Below, piece by piece: positions 1 through 4,661 of a stretch of DNA of 5,159 bases. This DNA comes from Christensenella sp. GTDB taxonomy: Bacteria > Bacillota > Clostridia > Christensenellales > Maliibacteriaceae. The notes below the pieces were generated by a model. It searched no databases. It was not told the DNA's origin and worked only from the letters and a program-made list of their open reading frames with translations. Location of the stretch: contig JAHZHV010000129.1 of NCBI GenBank assembly GCA_019420085.1, positions 1-5,159 of the forward strand. Reading direction: 5' to 3'. Positions within the stretch are counted from its first letter, which is position 1; each line of letters opens with the position of its first letter. Position numbers and translations under genes: made by a program.

Positions 1-277
1 CCGAGACACATGAGAACGTCACAAGCGGAGATTCCTTTAATTTATAGGCTACACCGGCGCCGATGCCTGCGCCTGTGACGGCTTTGCATACACCGGCAAT
101 ACGAATGAGCCATGCGCCTGCGTCCTGCGGCAGAAGATTGCCGACCTGTTCCAAAATGGTACCGACAATCAGTGTGGCAAACAATCCCAGTGCCATGCCG
201 GCCAAGCCGTCAATAAAAATACGGTTCATGTACTGTGCGAATTTTCCGCCTTTGCTCGGCGTTGACGATTCAAACAT
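1..277 (-). CDS. PfoR-like / PTS EIIC_2-family membrane protein, N-terminal part
   Basis: Reading the minus strand from an ATG at 275-277 gives 92 open codons that run off the left edge of the window, so only the N-terminus is present. After a short polar leader comes the stretch NRIFIDGLAGMALGLFATLI (residues 18-37). It matches what I recall of the N-terminus of the PTS_EIIC_2 family, which includes Clostridium perfringens PfoR and proteins annotated as PTS sugar transporter subunit IIC. Two hydrophobic segments are visible, about residues 24-45 and 57-79, the second rich in Gly/Ala. The start is chosen because AAAGGA (minus strand, 292-287) lies 9 nt upstream. A second in-frame ATG at 296-298 would add seven residues but would contain that ribosome binding site. 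The family is membrane-embedded and its substrate is uncertain. The PfoR regulatory role is known only for the clostridial homologue and should not be assumed here. The gene is transcribed away from the metal operon. Confidence 0.82.
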   Translation of the reverse strand, partial: MFESSTPSKGGKFAQYMNRIFIDGLAGMALGLFATLIVGTILEQVGNLLPQDAGAWLIRIAGVCKAVTGAGIGAGVAYKLKESPLVTFSCVS

Positions 278-334
278 GTGGAAAGTTCCTTTTTGCATAC
301 AGAATTTGCCCTGCGTTTGATGCAAAACAGATCT

Positions 335-363
335 ATTTTACTAATTTCATAAACATGCGTCAA
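335..363 (-). promoter_or_regulatory. Sigma-A-type promoter of the leftward PfoR-like gene
   Basis: On the minus strand, TTGACG (363-358) and TAAAAT (340-335) are separated by exactly 17 bp. Transcription would start near 328, giving a leader of about 50 nt before the ATG at 277. That leader contains an 8-bp inverted repeat (TTTTGCAT / ATGCAAAA, 291-298 and 320-327), one arm of which ends at the ribosome binding site. The promoter call is based on the motif match and position only. Confidence 0.7.
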
Positions 364-371
364 GAAAAGGA

Positions 372-400
372 TTGACAATATTGGATGTACGCGGTATACT
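372..400 (+). promoter_or_regulatory. Sigma-A-type promoter of the metal-efflux operon
   Basis: A perfect TTGACA (372-377) and TATACT (395-400) are separated by 17 bp, so the predicted start is near 407, inside the inverted repeat that begins at 401. The -35 box lies only 8 bp from the -35 box of the divergent promoter. A near-consensus promoter of this strength usually needs a repressor, which fits the ArsR-type gene it drives. Confidence 0.88.
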
Positions 401-432
401 CCAAACAGTTGAATAATTGTTCAACTGTTTGG
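401..432. promoter_or_regulatory. ArsR/SmtB-type operator: perfect 13-bp inverted repeat
   Basis: CCAAACAGTTGAA (401-413) and TTCAACTGTTTGG (420-432) are exact reverse complements separated by TAATTG. The centre reads TGAA-N6-TTCA, the core recognised by CzrA/CadC-type repressors of the ArsR/SmtB family. The site begins directly after the -10 box, covers the predicted transcription start and ends inside the GGAGG ribosome binding site (431-435), so a bound repressor would block initiation. The regulator encoded immediately downstream is the obvious ligand. In RNA the same arms could pair and cover the start of the ribosome binding site. Confidence 0.85.
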
Positions 433-442
433 AGGGATGAAC

Positions 443-853
443 ATGGCTCTGACACGTCAGACAACAGAAGCACAGGACTTTGACTGCCAGTGCATGGCGC
501 ATGATCATGATGTCGCAGTATGTGTACAGCGTATGCTGCCGCCTGAAAATTTGTTGTATGATTTGGCGGATTTTTTTAAGACGCTGGGTGACAGCACGCG
601 GGTGCGGATTTTGATGGCGTTGCATGTGCGGGAACTGTGCGTGTGCGATCTTGCCGATGTGCTGGGCATGACAAAATCCGCGGTATCACATCAACTTCGC
701 ACATTACGGCATATGCGCCTTGTACGCTATCGCCGCGAGGGGAAAAATGTATTTTATGCATTGGATGACGAGCACGTACGGCGTGTGATTGGTACGGCGC
801 TGGAACATCTGCAGCATGAAGATGCACAATCGATGGGAGGAGAACAGGAATGA
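443..853 (+). CDS. ArsR/SmtB-family metal-sensing transcriptional repressor (CadC/CzrA-like)
   Basis: This 136-aa winged-helix repressor should bind the palindromic operator just upstream and release it when Zn, Cd or Pb binds. The core has FKTLGDSTRVRILMAL (45-60), then ELCVCDLADVLGMTKSAVSHQLRTL as helix 3 to the recognition helix (64-88), and a wing at YRREGKNVFYAL (96-107). Two metal sites can be read. One is an alpha3N-type thiol site, C66 and C68 plus N-terminal C15, C17 and C27. The other is an alpha5 site, D109-x-H111 with H122 and H125, whose spacing is that of CzrA/SmtB. The N-terminal stretch also has H20, D21, H22 and D23. The start is taken at 443 because GGAGG (431-435) is 7 nt upstream. 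An in-frame ATG at 437 sits only 1 nt from it. The gene is first in the efflux operon, and its stop overlaps the next start. Thiols together with an alpha5 site suggest Cd/Pb and Zn response, but the ion cannot be fixed from sequence. Confidence 0.93.
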   Translation: MALTRQTTEAQDFDCQCMAHDHDVAVCVQRMLPPENLLYDLADFFKTLGDSTRVRILMALHVRELCVCDLADVLGMTKSAVSHQLRTLRHMRLVRYRREGKNVFYALDDEHVRRVIGTALEHLQHEDAQSMGGEQE

Positions 854-1065
854 TGGAATTGACCTACAGAATTGACGGAATTGATTGCGCGAATTGTGCG
901 TCCAAGCTGGAACGCGCGATTGCAAAGCTGCCGGGGGTACAGCAGGCCCAGCTGAATTTTCTGACAGGGCGTCTTGTTGTTTCTGCTGCTTCGGATGCGG
1001 TTCATGAAAGCATTGTGGCACTTGTGCAAAAACGTGAGCCGGATGCGACGCTGCGTCGTGCGTAA
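850..1065 (+). CDS. Free-standing HMA (heavy-metal-associated) domain protein, detached ATPase N-terminus
   Basis: This 71-aa protein is a single HMA ferredoxin-like fold. The metal motif is GIDCANCASKLE (10-21), with C13 and C16 as the ligand pair and Ile in place of the usual Met before it. It is followed by IAKLPGVQQAQLNFLTGRLVV, the normal second and third strands. HMA domains bind soft metal ions in the cytosol and deliver them to, or regulate, P1B ATPases. The start at 850 overlaps the repressor's stop (ATGA), with GGAGG at 837-841, 8 nt upstream. An ATG at 853 is an in-frame alternative. The gene lies in the same frame as the ATPase that begins at 1090, with only the TAA at 1063-1065 closing the frame between them. 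It is therefore either a small chaperone-like protein made separately or the amputated N-terminal domain of the ATPase. The domain call is secure and its separate function is inference. Confidence 0.88.
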   Translation: MMELTYRIDGIDCANCASKLERAIAKLPGVQQAQLNFLTGRLVVSAASDAVHESIVALVQKREPDATLRRA

Positions 1066-1089
1066 GATGCCGTAAAGGTGGAAGAACTT

Positions 1090-2931
1090 ATGAAAATCAA
1101 AAAATTGATGCGCAGGCACAGTGCACTTGTACGTGCCTGCAGTGCGCTGCTTTTGTTGGTAGCAGCCTTTTTGATTGGTAATACTACGGGAAAGATTGTG
1201 CTGTGTGCGGCTGCAACGCTGCTTGCAGGTGCGGATGTTTTGTGGCAGGCAATGCGCAACATCCTGCATGGTGATGTGTTTGACGAAAACTTTCTGATGT
1301 GCATTGCGGCAATCGGTGCGTTCTGTATTGGGGAGTATCATGAAGCGGCAGCTGTCATGATTTTTTACCAGGTAGGCGAATATTTTCAAAGCCGCGCCGT
1401 GCGTGCATCGCGGGCAGATATTCGCGCATTGATGGATATCCGTCCGGAGATTGCGCATCTTTTGGATGGAACGGATGTGCGGGATGTTGAACCGGAGACG
1501 CTTCGCGTGGGACAGACGATTCGCATTTTGCCTGGGGAGCGGGTGCCGGTGGACGTATGCATCCTGTCGGGAGAAAGCTGGATCGATACCACGGCGCTGA
1601 GCGGTGAGTCCATTCCGCGTCAGGTGATGCAAAATGACAGTGTTTTTGGCGGAAGCGTCAATGTTTCCGGTTTGCTGACGGCACGTGTACAGCGTGTGTA
1701 CACGGAATCTGCTGTCAGCCGTATGCTTGCGCTTGTAGAGGATGCGGCGGATAAAAAGGCAAAGACGGAAAACTTTATTACAACATTTGCGCGCTATTAT
1801 ACGCCGGCTGTTGTACTGGTCGCTGCGCTGCTTGCATTGGTGCCGCCTGTTTTTGCAGGCCACTTTTCAGACTGGCTGTATCGGGCGTTGGTATTTTTGG
1901 TCGTGTCCTGTCCCTGTGCGCTGGTGATTTCGGTGCCGCTGGGGTTCTTTGGCGGTATTGGCGGTGCAGCGCGACGTGGCATTTTGGTCAAAGGCGGCAA
2001 TTTTCTGGAGGCGCTTGCCCGTGTCGATACCGTACTGTTCGATAAAACCGGCACGCTGACGCGCGGCAGTTTTGACGTGCGGCGCATTGTTGCAGACAAC
2101 TTGAACGAGCAGACGCTTCTTGCGTTGGCGGCACACGCAGAGTATGCCTCTCCGCATCCGCTTGCAAAGGCGATTGTCGCACGGTATAACGGTGCGATCA
2201 ACGCTGCGCGCGTATCAAATGTACAGGAACTGTCCGGACGCGGTGCACAGGCGGTGGTGGATGGAAAGACCGTATGTGTGGGACGCAGACAGTGGATTGC
2301 ACAGCTTTGTGGCGCCCAACCGCCGCAAAGCGATTATGCGGCCGCTTATGTTTGTGTAGATGGTACATATTGCGGCTATATTGAAGTCGCAGATACGATC
2401 AAGGACGATGCCAAAGATGCGGTGCGTGCGCTGCGGCGTGCAGGCGTCAGGCGCATTGTCATGCTGACGGGGGATAAACAGCACATTGCCGATGCCGTCG
2501 GTACGCAATTGGGCCTGGATCAGGTATATGCGGGACTTTTGCCGGATCAGAAGGTGGAACGCGCACAGGCATTGATGCAGGACGGCGGTGTAACTGCTTT
2601 TGTCGGAGACGGCATGAATGATGCGCCGCTGCTTGCACGCGTAGATGTGGGAATTGCTATGGGCGCGCTGGGCAGTGATGCGGCGATTGAAGCGGCCGAC
2701 GTTGTGATTATGAATGACGCGCCATCCAAGATTGCCGAAGCGATTGCGATTGCCAAAAAGACAACGCGCATTGTTCGGCAGAATGTAATGTTGTCTCTTG
2801 CAATCAAGTTTGCCGTACTGCTTTTGGCGGCGTTTGGTATTGTTGGCATGTGGACGGCAGTTTTTGCTGACGTCGGCGTAGCGATGCTGGCAATTTTAAA
2901 TTCCATGCGCACATTGCGGGTACGCGGCTGA
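1090..2931 (+). CDS. cadA: P1B-2-type Zn2+/Cd2+/Pb2+-translocating P-type ATPase
   Basis: This 613-aa membrane pump uses ATP to export divalent soft metals from the cytosol. Landmarks run in order. Membrane segments lie at about 13-30, 34-53, 67-82 and 84-99. The actuator motif LSGESIP has S171-G-E-S174. Further segments lie at about 238-258 and 264-290, with the metal-site motif SCPCALVISVPLGFFGG (C274-P-C276). Next come DKTGTLT (phosphorylated D318), SPHPLA (H356-P357 in the nucleotide domain), LTGD (460-462) and GDGMNDAPLL (506-515). The last two segments contain K573 and D594 (ADVGVAMLAILNSMR), the Lys/Asp pair typical of ZntA/CadA. Zn, Cd and Pb cannot be told apart from sequence. There is no N-terminal metal domain: the protein starts almost at the first membrane segment and the HMA domain is the separate gene upstream in the same frame. 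The start at 1090 is preferred because AAAGGTGG (1073-1080) lies 9 nt upstream. A GTG at 1078 would add four residues with a poorer site. The gene ends 6 bp before a strong terminator. Confidence 0.95.
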   Translation: MKIKKLMRRHSALVRACSALLLLVAAFLIGNTTGKIVLCAAATLLAGADVLWQAMRNILHGDVFDENFLMCIAAIGAFCIGEYHEAAAVMIFYQVGEYFQSRAVRASRADIRALMDIRPEIAHLLDGTDVRDVEPETLRVGQTIRILPGERVPVDVCILSGESWIDTTALSGESIPRQVMQNDSVFGGSVNVSGLLTARVQRVYTESAVSRMLALVEDAADKKAKTENFITTFARYYTPAVVLVAALLALVPPVFAGHFSDWLYRALVFLVVSCPCALVISVPLGFFGGIGGAARRGILVKGGNFLEALARVDTVLFDKTGTLTRGSFDVRRIVADNLNEQTLLALAAHAEYASPHPLAKAIVARYNGAINAARVSNVQELSGRGAQAVVDGKTVCVGRRQWIAQLCGAQPPQSDYAAAYVCVDGTYCGYIEVADTIKDDAKDAVRALRRAGVRRIVMLTGDKQHIADAVGTQLGLDQVYAGLLPDQKVERAQALMQDGGVTAFVGDGMNDAPLLARVDVGIAMGALGSDAAIEAADVVIMNDAPSKIAEAIAIAKKTTRIVRQNVMLSLAIKFAVLLLAAFGIVGMWTAVFADVGVAMLAILNSMRTLRVRG

Positions 2932-2937
2932 ATGACG

Positions 2938-2975
2938 AAAAAAGACGCTGCTTTTTTAAAAGCAGCGTCTTTTTT
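2938..2975 (+). terminator. Rho-independent terminator of the metal-efflux operon
   Basis: AAAAAAGACGCTGCTTTT (2938-2955) and its exact complement (2958-2975) form an 18-bp stem with a TT gap. The functional hairpin is probably the GACGCTGC / GCAGCGTC core with flanking A-U pairs and a terminal run of six T. Because the A-run mirrors the T-run, it could also stop transcription from the other strand. Confidence 0.93.
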
Positions 2976-3081
2976 ATGGAAACGCAGCAAAGCGAAGCAA
3001 GTAGTGCTTTTAAGGATATGCCAGATGGGGACGATTGCAATGGATTTGCAAAAAATCACACTGCAATAATAAGAAAAAACA

Positions 3082-3109
3082 TTGACAATGCAAAATACAT
3101 CGCTATACT
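3082..3109 (+). promoter_or_regulatory. Promoter of the PadR / HAAS-protein operon
   Basis: TTGACA (3082-3087) and TATACT (3104-3109) are separated by 16 bp. The predicted start is near 3116, in the middle of the operator repeats, leaving a short leader of about 25 nt before the ATG at 3142. The -10 box itself overlaps the first operator half-site. Confidence 0.85.
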
Positions 3110-3127
3110 AATAATTAGTAATACTAA
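3106..3127. promoter_or_regulatory. Probable PadR operator: three alternating half-sites
   Basis: TACTAAT (3106-3112), ATTAGTA (3114-3120) and TACTAA (3122-3127) alternate in orientation with single-base gaps. They form two overlapping perfect palindromes centred on 3113 (15 bp) and 3121 (13 bp), exactly 8 bp apart. They cover the -10 box and transcription start. PadR repressors commonly bind AT-rich inverted repeats at their own promoters, so autoregulation by the downstream gene is the natural reading. No binding data are implied. Confidence 0.72.
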
Positions 3128-3141
3128 ATAGGAGGATGCTC

Positions 3142-3492
3142 ATGGATGCGCGATATGAACGCCAGATCAAGCGCGGCGTGTTGGAGATGCTCGTACTGGA
3201 GCTGATCTGCCGCGGCCGCACATATGGCTATGCAATCAGTGTTCAGCTGGGCAGTTATGCGGACGGACTGTTTCGTCTGCGGGAGGGAACACTGTATCCC
3301 ATTCTGTATCGATTGGAAGATGACGGCCTGATCCGCAGTGATGTGGAAGCCGCGCAGGGGCGCGGCGCCGCAAAGCGGTATTATGAGGCGACGCCGGCAG
3401 GGCATGAGACACTTCGAGAGCTTCGTGCGCTGTGGACACGGTTCAGCAATGGTGTGCAGCAAGTATTGCAGGAGGAAAAAACAGATGAATGA
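3142..3492 (+). CDS. PadR-family transcriptional regulator
   Basis: This 116-aa protein has the length and layout of PadR subfamily 2, a compact winged-helix repressor. The sequence opens with RQIKRGVLEMLVLELIC (7-23), then TYGYAISVQL (27-36), REGTLYPILYRLEDDGLI (47-64) as recognition helix and turn, the wing with KRYYEATPAG (78-87), and a C-terminal dimerisation helix with ALWTRF (96-101). The start at 3142 is chosen because GGAGG (3131-3135) lies 6 nt upstream. The in-frame ATG at 3136 directly abuts that site. Its stop overlaps by 8 bp the start of a small membrane protein with a HAAS-type domain, a frequent partner in Firmicutes, where the partner is thought to relay a signal to, or act alongside, the regulator. 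The half-site array at the promoter suggests that it represses its own operon. The ligand is unknown. Confidence 0.92.
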   Translation: MDARYERQIKRGVLEMLVLELICRGRTYGYAISVQLGSYADGLFRLREGTLYPILYRLEDDGLIRSDVEAAQGRGAAKRYYEATPAGHETLRELRALWTRFSNGVQQVLQEEKTDE

Positions 3493-3958
3493 AAAGACTT
3501 ATTTAAAACAGCTCATGCATGCGCTGCGTGTTCCGCATGCGATGCGCCGGCGCGTCCGGGAGGATCTGCGGCGTGAGTTTGCGGCAGCAAGACAAAGCGG
3601 TGAGACAATGGAGGCGTTTATTGCGCGTGTAGGCACACCGCAAGATGTTGCCGAAGCGATGAACGATAACTACGCAGAGCAGATGCCTACGCCGCGCATG
3701 CGGCGGGTGCGGGTATTGCTGTGGAGCATTTTTGCGGTTTGTGTTCTGGGCTTGGTTGTACTGGCGGGGCGGGATTTATGGCGCCTGTCCCTGATGCGCG
3801 AGGCAGTCAGTGTTATTGGCGGTGCAGATGGTCCGACTGCAATCTTTGTAACGGATGCAACGGCATCCGCATGGCGGGTCTTTGTGCCATATGTGCTGCT
3901 GGTTGTACTTGGCGCGGTTGTGCTGTTTGTACTGCGCTATCTGCGTAGGAAGCAGTAA
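3485..3958 (+). CDS. HAAS/DUF1700-like membrane protein with a GGADGPTAIF motif
   Basis: This 157-aa protein has two parts. Residues 1-63 form a cytosolic, Arg-rich helical domain with the HAAS/DUF1700 pattern: KTYLKQLMHALRVP (4-17), RRRVREDLRREFAAA (21-35), then GETMEAFIARVGTPQDVAEAM (39-59). Two membrane segments follow, about 75-94 and 131-150. Basic clusters (RMRRVR before the first, RYLRRKQ after the second) suggest that both ends face the cytosol. The loop between them carries VIGGADGPTAIFVTDA (110-125). From memory this closely resembles the conserved DGPTAIF motif of the beta subunits (OadB/GcdB) of Na+-translocating decarboxylases, but nothing else of that large pump is present. The start at 3485 has GGAGG (3471-3475) 9 nt upstream and overlaps the PadR stop. 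Family knowledge suggests a partner of the PadR regulator, such as a membrane sensor or anchor. The motif's role is unknown. Confidence 0.85.
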   Translation: MNEKTYLKQLMHALRVPHAMRRRVREDLRREFAAARQSGETMEAFIARVGTPQDVAEAMNDNYAEQMPTPRMRRVRVLLWSIFAVCVLGLVVLAGRDLWRLSLMREAVSVIGGADGPTAIFVTDATASAWRVFVPYVLLVVLGAVVLFVLRYLRRKQ

Positions 3959-3970
3959 TTGTTTAAGAAG

Positions 3971-4015
3971 GAAAGACGTGGGGTATGCAGGAACGGTGCA
4001 TACACCACGTCTTTC
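3971..4015 (+). terminator. Long imperfect hairpin after the PadR operon, possible terminator
   Basis: GAAAGACGTGG (3971-3981) pairs with CCACGTCTTTC (4005-4015). After one G/A mismatch, GTATGC (3983-3988) pairs with GCATAC (3998-4003), closing on a 9-nt loop. The position 12 bp after the stop codon suits a terminator, but the 3' side reads CTTTCTCC instead of a run of T. It may be a weak terminator, an RNA 3'-end stabiliser or a remnant of a small repeat. Confidence 0.5.
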
Positions 4016-4065
4016 TCCATAATGGAACGAAAGAGAAAATTTATTTTTCAATTAGTAAAATATAC

Positions 4066-4094
4066 TTGACATAATGTAAAATGAGAATTATGAT
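4066..4094 (+). promoter_or_regulatory. Promoter of the FDERQ membrane protein / XRE regulator pair
   Basis: TTGACA (4066-4071) and TATGAT (4089-4094) are separated by 17 bp. The predicted start is near 4101, giving a leader of about 54 nt. An ATTAGTA at 4051-4057, identical to a half-site in the PadR operator, lies 8 bp upstream of the -35 box. The single copy is weak evidence for cross-control. Confidence 0.78.
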
Positions 4095-4154
4095 TAGGGC
4101 ATCAAGAAAGAAAGGAAAGCGCTGCGCCCTGATCGCTGCGCACACAAAGAAAGC

Positions 4155-4661
4155 ATGGACTTTATTCTGGGATTTGCATTTGGACTTTTACTGGTTGCGG
4201 TGATTGGCCTCGTTCTTGCCAAGAAAAAGGGGCCGATGCAGTTTGACGAACGACAGCTTCTGGCACGCAGCAAGGCGGCGCGTTTGGCGCTGAAGGTGCT
4301 TGTGGTGGGGTGCGTCGTGACGCTGATGTTGGATGCGGCACAGATCCCGTTTTTTGTGACGATGCCGCAGATGATTTTACTCAGCCTGTTTGCCTGTGCA
4401 GCGGCGTTTGCCTGCAGCTGTATTGCCAATGATGCGTGGATGGCGCTCAACGAACGCCCGCGCATGGTATTTGCGGTTGGCAGCATCGCCATTTTGGTCA
4501 ATGCTGCATTGGGACTGATGCGCTTATTTACACAGGGGGAAGATCTTTTTGTCTGGTGCAATCTTGGGTGCGCGGCTGTCGTTGCGGTAATATACGGCTT
4601 TTACCTGTGGCGGCGTGCGATGCAGCGTGGGGGCAGCGGTGATGAAGAATCTGAAGCTTAA
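4155..4661 (+). CDS. Five-TM membrane protein with FDERQ motif, partner of an XRE regulator
   Basis: I do not recognise a named gene. The 168-aa protein has five predicted membrane segments, about residues 2-21, 43-62, 72-92, 104-124 and 131-152. The first is followed by a cytosolic loop AKKKGPMQFDERQLLARSKAA (22-42), and the C-terminus is short and acidic (GDEESEA). A polar K/R-rich loop with an FDERQ-x-x-x-R-x-K-A pattern after the first segment recurs in small Firmicutes membrane proteins encoded beside XRE-type HTH genes, as is the case here. Cysteines cluster in segments 2, 3 and 5 (C53, C81, C87, C89, C135, C139). The start at 4155 has only a weak ribosome binding site (AAAGAAAG, 4146-4153). 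The frame stays open back to 4098 without an ATG, GTG or TTG, and a better AAAGG (4111-4115) lies 6 nt before a CTG at 4122, so an unusual start cannot be excluded. The function is unknown; sensing or control of the HTH protein is inferred from linkage. Confidence 0.83.
   Translation: MDFILGFAFGLLLVAVIGLVLAKKKGPMQFDERQLLARSKAARLALKVLVVGCVVTLMLDAAQIPFFVTMPQMILLSLFACAAAFACSCIANDAWMALNERPRMVFAVGSIAILVNAALGLMRLFTQGEDLFVWCNLGCAAVVAVIYGFYLWRRAMQRGGSGDEESEA

Noticed and set aside
63..320. A plus-strand 85-codon frame at the left edge
   Set aside because: It is antisense to the PfoR-like coding sequence and has no ribosome binding site or domain resemblance.
754..1863. A 369-codon minus-strand open frame opposite the repressor, HMA and ATPase genes
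   Set aside because: Its translation is rich in Cys, His and Arg with no recognisable domain. It lies opposite three clearly identified genes and has no promoter or ribosome binding site, so it is a shadow frame.
2547..3059. A minus-strand frame of 170 codons covering the ATPase end and the terminator
   Set aside because: It is antisense to the conserved GDGMNDAP and last membrane segments and crosses the terminator. No family features were seen.
2976..3131. A 51-codon plus-strand frame starting METQQSEAS and ending at the PadR ribosome binding site
   Set aside because: It has no ribosome binding site, begins at the end of a terminator's T-run, and runs through the PadR promoter and operator. 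It is best explained as intergenic sequence.
3338..3484. An upstream extension of the HAAS-protein frame to an ATG at 3338
   Set aside because: The extension overlaps most of the PadR gene and its translation lacks domain character. The ATG at 3485 has a well-placed GGAGG and begins the recognisable HAAS pattern.
4082..4130. Possible riboswitch or structured leader before the membrane-protein gene
   Set aside because: The leader is only about 54 nt and shows repeated GCTGCGC words, but no convincing paired structure or known aptamer motif.
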